Source of the DNA: JBFHIZ01 sp963666475
Lineage (GTDB): Bacteria; Bacillota; Clostridia; Lachnospirales; Lachnospiraceae
Direction: 5' to 3'
Length of the DNA: 64,000 bases
Assembly (NCBI GenBank): GCA_963666475.2
Contig: CAXXJM010000001.1
Coordinates: forward strand, 1,736,001 to 1,800,000
How positions within the stretch are numbered: position 1 is the first letter of the stretch; each line of letters starts with the position of its first letter. The position numbers and the translations under genes are program-made. A model generated the notes under the pieces. The model searched no databases. It was not told the origin of the DNA and saw only the letters and a list, made by a program, of their open reading frames with translations. Shown here one piece after another: positions 8,165 through 17,141 of the stretch.

Positions 8165-9883
8165 ATGAAAAAACATTCTCTCTTACGTCCCTTGCAAAAA
8201 TATTGGTATTTAATTATTTCATACTTGGTTCTCGTATTCTTGCTCACACAAATCATTGTCATTGGTAGTAATAATATTGCAGAACTGACCGATCAAGTAT
8301 TTGCTGGAGAATCCATTGACCTACTCCCTGTTATTACTCCATTTATAATGTTGGTCTTGGTAGGAACGATCATTTCATTTCTTGCAAAATATCTTCAAGC
8401 TTCTCTGAGTCTGTCAATTCAAATTCACACCAAAAATGACATCGTGAAAAAACTTCCACATCTTCCCTATTCCTATTTGGATCATACTGGAAGTGGAACG
8501 ATTATGAATAAACTTGTTACAGATGTTTTTCAAATGGAAGTTTTATTTTCTGAAATGCTTCCAGAATTTTTCGTATCCATCATCACGATCACAACGGTCA
8601 GTATATACATCTTTCAAATGGATATGCGCCTATTCCTCGTGACCATGATTTCGTATCCTCTTTTACTATGGGTCGCTAACAAAATCTCAGTAAAAATGGG
8701 GCAGCTCACTGGAACCAGGAGGGATCTCTATGATGCACTTGAAACGACAGTGTTGGATTCTTATCACGGAATTTTAATTGGAAAAGCTTATAATCTTAAC
8801 GAGATATCTGATGAACGCTCTTTTCGTATCATTGATGAAATCTTAGAAAACGAATACATTCGCACAGTTATTAATTCGTTCTCAACACTCATCGGAAATT
8901 TGGTTCGTTGGATTCCGCAATTGATTTGCTATCTTTTCGCACTATATGAAATTCAAAGAGAAAATCTGACACTTGGAACATTGATGGCCTTTATTATACT
9001 TCTGGAGCGAATAGTAAAACCATTAGGACAAATGCCAACGCTTTTCAATGGACTAAGAGAACAGTATGTATCGTATAAACGACTTATGGATCTAATGAAT
9101 CAAAATGATGAATCAACTGGTTTAATGGATTATCCAGTTCTCTCAGAAGGTGTAGCCATATCGCTAAAACATATATGCTTTTCCTATGATAGCGATCATA
9201 CAATCTATCATGATTTGTCTTTACAAATTCCTGTTGGATCACAGGTTGCTTTTGTCGGCTCATCCGGGAGTGGAAAATCAACAATTCTGAAACTACTATG
9301 TCGATTTTATCAAGAGCAGTCTGGAGAATATACCTTGTTCGGACATGATGCGAATGCTTGGAAGGTTTCCGCTTTAAGAGATAAGTTTGCTTTGGTGTCA
9401 CAAAATACATTTCTATTTCCAGGCAGCATTTTTGAAAATATTGCCTTTGGAAAAGATGGTGCTAGTCGAGAACAAGTAGTAGAAGCATGTAAAAAAGCAA
9501 ACATTCACGAATTCATCCTTGGTCTTCCAAATGGGTATGACACGTACGTCGGAGAACGTGGTTCTCTCCTTTCTGGCGGTCAAAAACAACGAATTTCTAT
9601 TGCACGTGCAATTATGAAAGATGCTCCAATTCTTTTGTTAGATGAACCTACCTCCGCGGTAGATGTGGAAACAGAGGCATTGATCAAAGAAGCGATTCAT
9701 AAAATTTCTATCAATCGTACCGTAATCACCATTGCGCATCGCTTGAGCACCACCAAAGAAGCCAATACCATTTTTGTTTTTGATCACGGCTCTATTCTTG
9801 AACAAGGAACACATGAAACACTTATGAAAAAACAAGGTGCATATTATCATCTATATCAGAAGGAGGATGAAATCCATGAATAA
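8165..9883 (+). CDS. ABC exporter, fused permease-ATPase (subunit 1)
   Basis: I start at the ATG at 8165, where GAGG lies six bases upstream; the earlier GTG and ATG lack a site. The 572-aa product has six membrane segments in the first 300 residues (type I exporter fold) and a nucleotide-binding domain with Walker A GSSGSGKST near 365, signature LSGGQKQR near 470, Walker B LLLDEP near 487 and H-loop IAHRLS near 520. The ATPase site looks intact. It overlaps the next exporter gene by eight bases, so the two probably form a heterodimer exporting a drug, lipid or peptide. It is divergent from the AraC/GyrI-like regulator, which may control it. Confidence 0.93.
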   Translation: MKKHSLLRPLQKYWYLIISYLVLVFLLTQIIVIGSNNIAELTDQVFAGESIDLLPVITPFIMLVLVGTIISFLAKYLQASLSLSIQIHTKNDIVKKLPHLPYSYLDHTGSGTIMNKLVTDVFQMEVLFSEMLPEFFVSIITITTVSIYIFQMDMRLFLVTMISYPLLLWVANKISVKMGQLTGTRRDLYDALETTVLDSYHGILIGKAYNLNEISDERSFRIIDEILENEYIRTVINSFSTLIGNLVRWIPQLICYLFALYEIQRENLTLGTLMAFIILLERIVKPLGQMPTLFNGLREQYVSYKRLMDLMNQNDESTGLMDYPVLSEGVAISLKHICFSYDSDHTIYHDLSLQIPVGSQVAFVGSSGSGKSTILKLLCRFYQEQSGEYTLFGHDANAWKVSALRDKFALVSQNTFLFPGSIFENIAFGKDGASREQVVEACKKANIHEFILGLPNGYDTYVGERGSLLSGGQKQRISIARAIMKDAPILLLDEPTSAVDVETEALIKEAIHKISINRTVITIAHRLSTTKEANTIFVFDHGSILEQGTHETLMKKQGAYYHLYQKEDEIHE

Positions 9884-11540
9884 AGTAAATTCTAAGAAAT
9901 CACATTTCACGCTTTTAATCCGTCTTCTTAAAATGATGGGCGCTCGTTTTTATTTATATCTTGCTGCAATTATTTTAATGAGTTTCTCTCTTTCCTCATT
10001 TCATACCGTGACCGCATTGCTGCTTGGAAATATTATTGAAATGGCAAAAACACAGGTTGCAGACGATCTCTTCAAGATTGTTCTTCGAAATATATTATTA
10101 GGGCTTGGATGTCTAGTTCTCTATCAGGTAAGTTTTATAATATATACGATTCAGGCAAAACGAGGATGCGCAAATCTTCAAAAAACCATTGTAAAAAAAG
10201 CAGTACGTCTTCCATTTTCCTATTATGACAGTACCCACAGTGGGGACTTTATGTCAAAAATACTATATGACGGAATACGTACCGAGGACGTATATGGTTC
10301 AAGATTTCGCAGAATTCTTATGCCCACGCTGATGGTCGGGTTTTATCTCGTACCAATGTTTATACTTTCTTGGCAAGTTACTTTATGTCTATTTATAATC
10401 AGCCTATTATCTTTCCTTGTGAACACTCTTTTTGTTCGCCCAATGAAGAAAGTAAGCGGAGAAATGTCTGTTTCACACTCTGCTTTAACAAAGAAGCTCT
10501 CAAACATTCTTTCTGGAATGGAACAAATCAAAATTTTCTCCCTCGGAGAAAAAATGTTTAGCGAATATGTCTCTACAAATGATGATTACAAAAACAAACA
10601 GAATAAAATGAATATCCTTGGTTCCTCATTAGATGCATTAAATCATTTTTTTGATCTTTCGAGTTCTCTTGCATTTCTTGCCGTAGGAATCTTTTTTGTT
10701 AGCAAAGGAATCACGAGCATCGACAAACTTGCTGCTATTTACATTATCTATGCAAATATGAATTGGAATTTTCTACAGATTGGAATCTATGTGCCGTCCA
10801 TGGCGAGCTGCCTAACAAATGCGAGTCGTGTCTTTTCCTTTTTGGATCAGGAAGAAGAACCAGAACTTTATTCAAGTTATGTTTCCAATAACTTACCGGA
10901 TCAGAGTGGATATATAACCATGCAGGAGATTCAATTTTCCTATGATAAATCAAATCCCATTCTAGATCATTTTTCTCTTAAAATCGAAAAAGGAACATGC
11001 ATTGCATTGAAAGGCGCATCAGGTAAAGGAAAAAGCACCGTTGCCAAACTACTTCTTGGACTCTACCCCGTTACCTTTGGGGATATTCAAATAGAGGGGA
11101 TATCCTATCAGCAAATGCCTTTATCACATATTCGTGAGATGATTGGATACGTGCCACAGGAGCCTTATTTATATCAAGTAAGTATCGCTGAAAATATTCG
11201 CTATGGAAAGCCAGATGCAAGTTTGGACGAAATTATTCATGCAGCGAAAGAGGCAAATATTCACGATTTTATTATGACTCTTGAAGAAGGATATGACACA
11301 ATGGCAGGTGAACGTGGAAATCGTTTGTCCGGAGGTGAAAAACAGCGAGTTGCAATTGCGAGAGCAATCATTAAAAATGCCCCAATCCTGATTTTGGATG
11401 AGGCAACAAGTGCATTGGATAATGAATCCGAACAATATGTTTCGGAAGCTTTAGAACGACTCATGAAGGGAAGAACGACGATTATGATAGCTCATCGTCC
11501 TTCTACGCTTTCCAGAGCCGATTTAGTTGTAGAAATCTAA
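9876..11540 (+). CDS. ABC exporter, fused permease-ATPase (subunit 2), short C-terminus
   Basis: The start is the ATG at 9876, six bases after AGGAGG, and it overlaps the stop of the partner gene. The 554-aa protein has six membrane helices followed by an ATPase domain: Walker A GASGKGKST near 390, LSGGEKQR near 488, Walker B ILILDEATSALD near 506 and H-loop IAHRPS near 540. It stops right after SRADLVVEI, so the usual last 25 or so residues (the D/G-rich turn and the GTHEEL-type tail) are missing. All catalytic motifs are upstream of that point, so it may still work. It converges on the response regulator gene with a 19-base gap and no clear terminator. Confidence 0.9.
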   Translation: MNKVNSKKSHFTLLIRLLKMMGARFYLYLAAIILMSFSLSSFHTVTALLLGNIIEMAKTQVADDLFKIVLRNILLGLGCLVLYQVSFIIYTIQAKRGCANLQKTIVKKAVRLPFSYYDSTHSGDFMSKILYDGIRTEDVYGSRFRRILMPTLMVGFYLVPMFILSWQVTLCLFIISLLSFLVNTLFVRPMKKVSGEMSVSHSALTKKLSNILSGMEQIKIFSLGEKMFSEYVSTNDDYKNKQNKMNILGSSLDALNHFFDLSSSLAFLAVGIFFVSKGITSIDKLAAIYIIYANMNWNFLQIGIYVPSMASCLTNASRVFSFLDQEEEPELYSSYVSNNLPDQSGYITMQEIQFSYDKSNPILDHFSLKIEKGTCIALKGASGKGKSTVAKLLLGLYPVTFGDIQIEGISYQQMPLSHIREMIGYVPQEPYLYQVSIAENIRYGKPDASLDEIIHAAKEANIHDFIMTLEEGYDTMAGERGNRLSGGEKQRVAIARAIIKNAPILILDEATSALDNESEQYVSEALERLMKGRTTIMIAHRPSTLSRADLVVEI

Positions 11541-11559
11541 ATTCTACCACACTATGAAT

Positions 11560-12222
11560 TTAAATATCTTTTTTCATAAACTCATGTAAAATCAATATCG
11601 CTTTTGTGCGATCATTTGTACCGATTTTACTGTAAATACTACTAAAGTAATTTTTAACAGTTCCTTGAGTAAGATATAGTTTTTCGCTAATTTCTCTACT
11701 TGTTGCACCTTCTAACATGAATGCTATAATCTCAATCTCTCGTTCACTAAAATCCAAGTGATCAAACAATTTCTGTTTGGAAATCTCTTTTGTTGCATGA
11801 TCCATTGCCGAATGTGCCAGTTTTTTTGCAACATTACCTGTTAAAAGGAGGTTTCCTGAGATTGCTTCATATATCGATTCAATCAATTTTTGTGGTTCTA
11901 TATCTTTCAGCAAATACCCACATGCCCCAAAACGTAATGCATCAATAATATATTGATCCTCGTCAAACGTGGTTAGAATTAAGATTTTCGTCTCTGGATA
12001 CATTTCGTGAATCTTTTTTGTACCTTCTACTCCACCCATCCCAGGCATACGAATATCCATCAAGATGACATCCACCTTTTGATCTTCCATAATCAGTAAA
12101 GCTTCTTCACTGCTTTTTACATCCGCGATCACCTGTATATTTGAATCGATACTAAGCAACGTTTTTATACCTTCTAATATTAATTGTTGATCATCGACCA
12201 ACATCACCTGAATTGGATTCAT
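11560..12222 (-). CDS. NarL/LuxR-family response regulator
   Basis: 220 aa. Receiver domain 1-120 with the acidic pair in VDDQQ, phospho-acceptor Asp in VILMDIRMPG near 55 and Lys in LLKDIEP near 105. The C-terminal LuxR helix-turn-helix (about 150-215) has FSEREIEIIAFMLEGATSREISEKLYLTQGTVKNY. The start has GAGG seven bases upstream and lies 32 bases inside the end of the sensor kinase gene, so the two are co-translated. This DesKR/LiaRS-like arrangement is typical of envelope stress or lipid sensing in Firmicutes. A TGACG-TT-CGTCA inverted repeat in front of the CPBP gene is a candidate binding site. Confidence 0.94.
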   Translation of the reverse strand: MNPIQVMLVDDQQLILEGIKTLLSIDSNIQVIADVKSSEEALLIMEDQKVDVILMDIRMPGMGGVEGTKKIHEMYPETKILILTTFDEDQYIIDALRFGACGYLLKDIEPQKLIESIYEAISGNLLLTGNVAKKLAHSAMDHATKEISKQKLFDHLDFSEREIEIIAFMLEGATSREISEKLYLTQGTVKNYFSSIYSKIGTNDRTKAILILHEFMKKDI

Positions 12223-13384
12223 TTCTCACCTCATCTGCGATTGGAAGATAAGCACACAATTCAAACTGTGACTTATTCTTTGTATCTATTGCATACTGTA
12301 ATCTTCCCCCAAGTGCCTCAATACTTTCTCTCATAGTTTGCAGTCCAAACCCTTCTCGCATTTGCTTTGAAGCGACTCCATCATTTGTAATTCTGACTAA
12401 AACAATGCCATCCATTTCAATGATTTCTATATTCATCTCTTGTACATTTGCATGCTTGATCGCATTTGTCATACTCTCTTTCACAACATTATATATCACA
12501 TAATTCTGCAAAGATAGAAGGGGCTGTTTTAAGTCATACCTCATATGAACATCTATTTCAACTTGTTTCTTTGTTTTTTCCACAAGTTCAAACACTAGGG
12601 AATGAAGATCCATTTCAAACTTTGGATTACTTTCGTACCGTAATTGCCTTACCGTCTGTCTAATATCTCCTAAACTGTTTTTTAATTGACTTTTTGCTAT
12701 ATGCAGCCTTCTTTTTGCTTCCTTTTCATCAGTATCCCATAACAATTCTGCGCTCTCTAACGATACAATTGCCGTTGTCAAAGTATGTCCAACCGTGTTA
12801 TGTACATCTTCAGCAATTCGATTTCTTTCCTCAGACATAGCCATTCTCTCCATTTCTGTAGATTGTAAGAGAAGTTTTTGATTCAAACTTGCTATCATAT
12901 TTCTTTGGATTAATAGCATTTTAACTGACGCTATACATAATATAAAGACACTATAACTCAGTAGACTTAACAAAGCATCCCATATACTCTTTGGCGAGAC
13001 ATCTAATAGATACAAATACCCAAAATATCCCAACAGAGAAAAAACCATTCCAAAAATCTGCGCATACATTAATACAATACGAATCGTAAATAACACAAAT
13101 ACAATACCTTCGAATTCATGATAGCTATTTCGAAAAATCAAATATAATAAGCCATATTCGAGAAATGGAAATGCATAATAAAGTCTTCGTACATGCTTCT
13201 CACAAACAAGAAAGATAGCCAGTATCTCAATTAATAGGATGCATACAACTCCTAAAATATAAAGTATGCCTTTAGATTCTAGAATCAAATAAGCAACAAG
13301 TAACGCTGAACTTATAAAACATAATAACACAATTACCTTTGACTCCATCGTTTTGAAATTCCAATGATTTTTCCAACGAAACAT
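12191..13384 (-). CDS. Sensor histidine kinase, HisKA_3 (NarL-partner) type
   Basis: 397 aa. The first 165 residues contain about six membrane helices with very short loops, then a short coiled coil. The HisKA_3 dimerisation helix has EERNRIAEDVHNTVGHTL near 195-210 with the phospho-acceptor His in DVHNTVGH. The ATPase domain shows VKESMTNAIKHAN (N box) near 307 and GFGLQTMRESIEALGG (G boxes) near 350. AGGAGG lies before the ATG. It overlaps its response regulator by 32 bases and follows a CPBP protease gene by 58 bases on the same strand. The lack of an external domain suggests that it senses membrane state. Confidence 0.93.
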   Translation of the reverse strand: MFRWKNHWNFKTMESKVIVLLCFISSALLVAYLILESKGILYILGVVCILLIEILAIFLVCEKHVRRLYYAFPFLEYGLLYLIFRNSYHEFEGIVFVLFTIRIVLMYAQIFGMVFSLLGYFGYLYLLDVSPKSIWDALLSLLSYSVFILCIASVKMLLIQRNMIASLNQKLLLQSTEMERMAMSEERNRIAEDVHNTVGHTLTTAIVSLESAELLWDTDEKEAKRRLHIAKSQLKNSLGDIRQTVRQLRYESNPKFEMDLHSLVFELVEKTKKQVEIDVHMRYDLKQPLLSLQNYVIYNVVKESMTNAIKHANVQEMNIEIIEMDGIVLVRITNDGVASKQMREGFGLQTMRESIEALGGRLQYAIDTKNKSQFELCAYLPIADEVRNESNSGDVGR

Positions 13385-13441
13385 GATCCCTCCTGCGTTT
13401 CTCTGTACACACGCTTATTCATAAACCTGGTTGTTATAAAA

Positions 13442-14242
13442 TCAAATCACTCCAGATACAAAAAGCAGAATGAATAAAAATAATGGAATCGCCTCCACCC
13501 CATGAATAATCAGTCCAGGATAAAAACTTTTATATCTTTTATTTAATAAGGAATAAAAGATTGAGCCAAAAATAAAAATTGGAATTTCTGCAAATTTATG
13601 TAAGTGATATGTCGAAAACAGGATACCATTTATCACCCAATCCCATTGTCCAAATGCTCCCTCCATCTTCGGGAGGAGTATTCCTCGAAAAAACAATTCT
13701 TCTCCTAACAGATAGTTGAAAATCGAACTAATTACAGCAATTCCCAACAAATACCATGCATCCTGAAATTCTGGAGCCATCAAACTTTCAATATGAGTAT
13801 AAACTGGATCTGCCATAAAGGGAAGCAACTGAAGTACCCCTTCTTCAATAAAGCTAAAGATTCCTAACTGCTCCACAATTGCTGCATATATGATTATGGG
13901 AATTGTTAACAAGTATGCTTTTCGAAATGTATTTCCATTTTTTGGATTTTTAGGTGGGTTTAGCCATAACCGATTCTTTAACTTCTCCCAAGAAAGTTTT
14001 CCCAATTCTTTTCTTAAAATGATCAGAGAAAGAAAAAACTGCCAAATCATTCCGATAATCATCAACCACCAGTATAGGATTCCAGGATGTATATCCACAA
14101 CCCCCATCAGCACTGGTAGCGCAACAAATTTCAATAATAGCATTGGAAGAGCTACCAATGCCCACAAAAAAAATATTTTCTTCTTACTGTACTGAGCTAC
14201 CGTTACCTCGCCGCTCGAATTTATATGTTCATTACTCATCAT
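13442..14242 (-). CDS. CPBP-family intramembrane metalloprotease (CAAX protease-like)
   Basis: 266 aa, about seven or eight membrane helices. The catalytic signatures are GEELFFRG near residue 180 (paired Glu plus Arg) and FSTYHLHK near 212, with a later His in IIHGVEAIPL. In Firmicutes this family includes proteins for bacteriocin immunity and membrane protein processing. The start follows AAGGAGG closely. It is upstream of the two-component pair on the same strand, so it may be its first cistron or its target. An inverted repeat lies about 50 bases upstream of the start. Confidence 0.9.
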   Translation of the reverse strand: MMSNEHINSSGEVTVAQYSKKKIFFLWALVALPMLLLKFVALPVLMGVVDIHPGILYWWLMIIGMIWQFFLSLIILRKELGKLSWEKLKNRLWLNPPKNPKNGNTFRKAYLLTIPIIIYAAIVEQLGIFSFIEEGVLQLLPFMADPVYTHIESLMAPEFQDAWYLLGIAVISSIFNYLLGEELFFRGILLPKMEGAFGQWDWVINGILFSTYHLHKFAEIPIFIFGSIFYSLLNKRYKSFYPGLIIHGVEAIPLFLFILLFVSGVI

Positions 14243-14292
14243 GAGTACCTCCTTTTTGCTTCATTATAAAAAGGGGCGAATCATATGATAAG

Positions 14293-14304
14293 TGACGTTC
14301 GTCA
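14293..14304. promoter_or_regulatory. Candidate response-regulator operator before CPBP gene
   Basis: Inverted repeat TGACG-TT-CGTCA, 51 bases upstream of the CPBP protease start. The size and symmetry fit a LuxR-type response regulator dimer, and such a regulator is encoded two genes downstream. Confidence 0.4.
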
Positions 14305-14347
14305 TTTTGTCTATTTGATGTATTCTAAATATTCAAATTTTATAATA

Positions 14348-14980
14348 TTATTTCATAGATATGGTATTTGTCTCTGCTTCAATGTATAAGTAACTTAGCT
14401 TATTGGAACTAACATATGGAATCGTAATTGTTACCGTATTCCAACTACCAGCATATATTGTATCTGAAAGTTCGATATTTATTTCCTCAGAAATCGTTTG
14501 AAATTCCGGACCAAGACCATAGACTAAAAGGTCCAATCCCACAAGATCAACATAATTTGGATTCCCAATTGTTAAGTCAATCTGATACCCCGACAAATAC
14601 TCTTCCACCGTATCCACACTAAAAGTAAGTGAACCAAGATCTGTTTCTGCAGCATCATAGCCATTCTCAAAAACTGATATATAGGCTCCTTCATTCAACT
14701 GTACATACTCGAGCATCTGATCATATTCTGCATTTGTATTTTCTATATCTTCTACAAGCGCAGTATAGTTTTCATCCATCACCTTTGCTTCATCTTCTAG
14801 TGTTTTGATCTGCTGTTTTGCATCTTCTAGCTCTACGTTTAAACGATACACTTCTTCCAGCACATGATTCATTGATTTTTCTACGTCATCCATTCTCAGT
14901 TCTTGTTCTTTACTATTCGAGCATCCTGTCAAAGAAAATAAAAGCAATCCAATAAAAAACAACATTCTTGTTTTTTTCAT
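14348..14980 (-). CDS. Coiled-coil lipoprotein of unknown function
   Basis: I start at the ATG at 14980, because AGAGGGGGGC stands just before it; the longer frame from 15010 has no site. The 210-aa product has a lipoprotein signal ending in LTGC (Cys near 20), so it is anchored to the outer face of the membrane. Residues 25-95 form a strongly charged coiled coil, and the last 100 residues look like a beta-sandwich with repeated polar strands. I do not recognise a named family for the C-terminal domain. It appears to be monocistronic, lying between the CPBP gene and an alpha/beta hydrolase. Confidence 0.8.
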   Translation of the reverse strand: MKKTRMLFFIGLLLFSLTGCSNSKEQELRMDDVEKSMNHVLEEVYRLNVELEDAKQQIKTLEDEAKVMDENYTALVEDIENTNAEYDQMLEYVQLNEGAYISVFENGYDAAETDLGSLTFSVDTVEEYLSGYQIDLTIGNPNYVDLVGLDLLVYGLGPEFQTISEEINIELSDTIYAGSWNTVTITIPYVSSNKLSYLYIEAETNTISMK

Positions 14981-15130
14981 ACGCCCCCCTCTATTTACTA
15001 CTTCAAACAAACTACTATGCTACATTTCCATTTTATAGTAAATTCAAAATAATACAATCGTTCTTGGGGGATAAATACCTTTCACACAATACTTACTAAT
15101 ATTCCTGTCACTGTAACAACCCATGCTTTT

Positions 15131-15967
15131 TCATATCTTTCCAAACAAAAAAGGAATTACATATTCCTGAACTGTCGTGATTACATGTGTTCCCTCAATC
15201 AACCGAACTTCTAAATTCGGAATCCATTTTTGTAAGCGATTTGCTGCTTGTACTGAATTCATCGTTATATCTTGCTTACCCGCCACCCAAAGAACTGGCA
15301 TGCTTAGATGTTGCAATTCTGCATCTGTTAAAACTGATAATGCCTCAGTAACTGGGATAAAATAATCCATAATCAACATCATAAATTCCATGACTTCACT
15401 TGGAAGTTCCGCATCATTTAATACCGTTTTTGCAACATCCTTTGAACTATCTTCTTGCTCTTCAATTTTCGTAACTTGTTCCATAAACTCTGTATTTGGA
15501 ACTACGATTCCCGAAGCCGCCACAAGAATCAATGATCGTACACGTTCTGGATATTTCGCAGCAAAATGCGCAGCGATCCATCCTCCCATAGAGTTTCCAA
15601 TTAAAATAACTGGATCCATACTGATTTGATCTAGCACTTCCTTTAACCACTCTGAATATTCTTCTGAGTTTACATCCATACGATACTCTGCACTATTTCC
15701 AGGTTCGCCTGGCACATCTAATGCATAAACATGATAATGTTCCACAAATGCTCCAATATCTCCCAGCCATGCCGAACTGTTGCTACATGATCCGTGAATC
15801 AGAACCAACGTTGGATTCCCTTCTTTTCCTGCCTCAAGTACAAAGGTATCTCCAGCAAATGTATTCAACATCCTTTGCTTCAAAGGAAAATACTGTAAAA
15901 TATTTAAATAATAATCTCTGATTTTCTCTTTTCCAATTTCAGAACGAAATATACTGTTTCTATTCAT
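15131..15967 (-). CDS. Alpha/beta hydrolase
   Basis: 278 aa, no signal peptide. Oxyanion loop LIHGSCSNSSAW near 55, nucleophile elbow GNSMGG near 123, acid and base expected in the WVAGKQD (near 232) and EGTHVI (near 263) segments. This is the general fold of lipases, esterases and C-C hydrolases; the substrate cannot be read. It lies 12 bases downstream of an excisionase-type HTH gene on the same strand, so both probably form a two-gene unit under a repeat-rich upstream region. The regulator may control the hydrolase. Confidence 0.9.
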   Translation of the reverse strand: MNRNSIFRSEIGKEKIRDYYLNILQYFPLKQRMLNTFAGDTFVLEAGKEGNPTLVLIHGSCSNSSAWLGDIGAFVEHYHVYALDVPGEPGNSAEYRMDVNSEEYSEWLKEVLDQISMDPVILIGNSMGGWIAAHFAAKYPERVRSLILVAASGIVVPNTEFMEQVTKIEEQEDSSKDVAKTVLNDAELPSEVMEFMMLIMDYFIPVTEALSVLTDAELQHLSMPVLWVAGKQDITMNSVQAANRLQKWIPNLEVRLIEGTHVITTVQEYVIPFLFGKI

Positions 15968-15979
15968 ATTAACCTCCTG

Positions 15980-16417
15980 TTATTCTTGTCCAAAATACAT
16001 TTGAACAAATCCAAACATGCCCTCCATAAATTGGGCATTCCCCCATAGTGTCAACCTTAGCATCTGATCCATTTCAATATATTGAACATGTAGCGATGCC
16101 TGTCCATATTCTATTGGTTTGTTATTCATCGATGCAGTTAATGCATTGCTAATGCGATTTGCTTCATCTCTTCCTGTTACTTTTATATCGATTACAGAAG
16201 AAGCCTTAATTCGTTCCTCTTTATAGATCTCTACGGATGGCTGATACTCTGTTTCAAAGCCTTCGGTAAAGCAACTGAGATCATGCCCCGACACTCTCCA
16301 TGCTTTCCCAATCTTCGTGGCTCGGAGTTTCCCTTCTCTAATATATCTCTGTATCGTCTTTGGATGTATGTTTAACATTTCTGCAATTTGTTCTACTGTA
16401 TAAAATTTTGTTTCCAT
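15980..16417 (-). CDS. Excisionase/MerR-type helix-turn-helix protein
   Basis: I start at the ATG at 16417, which follows AGGAGG at good distance; the longer frame lacks a site. The 145-aa product begins with a HTH_17 domain (YTVEQIAEMLNIHPKTIQRYIREGKL then RATKIGKAWRV), the fold used by phage excisionases and small regulators. The C-terminal half (about 65-145) is a separate alpha/beta segment with no motif I recognise. No integrase or phage gene is nearby, so a transcriptional role is more likely than excision. Two sets of direct repeats lie just upstream (16458-16519) and are candidate binding sites for self-control. Confidence 0.85.
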   Translation of the reverse strand: METKFYTVEQIAEMLNIHPKTIQRYIREGKLRATKIGKAWRVSGHDLSCFTEGFETEYQPSVEIYKEERIKASSVIDIKVTGRDEANRISNALTASMNNKPIEYGQASLHVQYIEMDQMLRLTLWGNAQFMEGMFGFVQMYFGQE

Positions 16418-16457
16418 TCTTATCTCCTCCTGTAGTAAATTTCTTTGCATGATTGAT

Positions 16458-16519
16458 TGTTTGGTTTACTGTTTGGTTATAGTAATTTCTAATACTCTTT
16501 GATACTTTCTAATACTCTT
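16458..16519. repeat. Two sets of direct repeats upstream of HTH gene
   Basis: TGTTTGGTT occurs at 16458-16466 and 16470-16478 (period 12), and TTTCTAATACTCTT at 16486-16499 and 16506-16519 (period 20, two helical turns). They lie 40 to 100 bases before the start of the HTH gene. The 20-base period places both copies on the same DNA face, which suits binding by a small HTH protein. Confidence 0.6.
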
Positions 16520-17040
16520 ACTCATTTTAAGATTACCTATAATTACTTATTGTTCCCTAATATGTCATAATACTACCTCGAATTCTTTATACTGTCAAGC
16601 ATAAATGTAATATTTATTTTTATCAACCAAGAATGCTCCCTAAAGTTTCTTACTTTTAGCTGGTGAGTATTTGTTTTAGGTAAAATTAATAAAATATGGA
16701 ATTATTTGCCCAAGTCATGTGAACAACAACTCTTTTTCTACCTAATTACTAGGTAAATATACTGCTTCGTCAACTACACCTTATATTAATATATATTCGC
16801 CCAAAGTTTCATCCCATATTGGGCAAATATTTGAATTTTCTACAATAATGAGACCAATTTCAATTTTATTAATGGATATCGATAAAACAGAAGCGACTGT
16901 AATATATATTTGGGCAACCTTGCCAATATTTATCGAAATTTGCCCAGCAACTCTGATAAAGCTACTTCTTTGCTACTTCTTTGCTGCTTCTTCATCCACT
17001 TATCATCATACATAGTGGTAATCTACAAAGTCTTCAAATG
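16520..17040. other. Non-coding AT-rich stretch with TTTGCCCA repeats and a tandem 11-mer
   Basis: No open frame with coding character was found. The octamer TTTGCCCA or its complement, in full or seven-base form, occurs at 16705-16712, 16799-16805, 16819-16826, 16909-16916 and 16939-16946. The copies pair into GCCCAA/TTGGGC and TGGGCAA/TTGCCCA hairpins. At 16961-16992 the 11-mer GCTACTTCTTT is repeated nearly three times in tandem. Its purpose is unknown. It could hold a small RNA, a regulator binding array or decayed repeats. Confidence 0.5.
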
Positions 17041-17080
17041 AAAAAAAGAACTAGAAATTACCGTTTCCTGGTTCTTTTTT
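17041..17080 (-). terminator. Terminator after TPR-GGDEF gene
   Basis: Stem AAAAAAGAAC-AG-AAA pairing with TTTC-AG... GTTCTTTTTT around an eight-base loop, with A and T runs on both sides. It lies about 60 bases downstream of the GGDEF gene stop and could act on both strands. Confidence 0.7.
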
Positions 17081-17141
17081 GTATACAGTCTGAAGACCGC
17101 AATATAATATTCTTTTCTTGAGTGTTTTTATGTATTTTCAC

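Noticed and set aside
8062..8262. 66-codon minus-strand frame
   Set aside because: It covers the start of the plus-strand exporter gene and has no supporting signals.
15980..16417. Prophage excisionase as sign of an integrated element
   Set aside because: No integrase, structural phage genes or att-like repeats flank it; a regulator role is simpler.
16441..17040. Possible CRISPR or integron-like repeat array
   Set aside because: The repeats are 8 to 14 bases, irregularly spaced and without constant spacer length; no cas or integrase gene is near.
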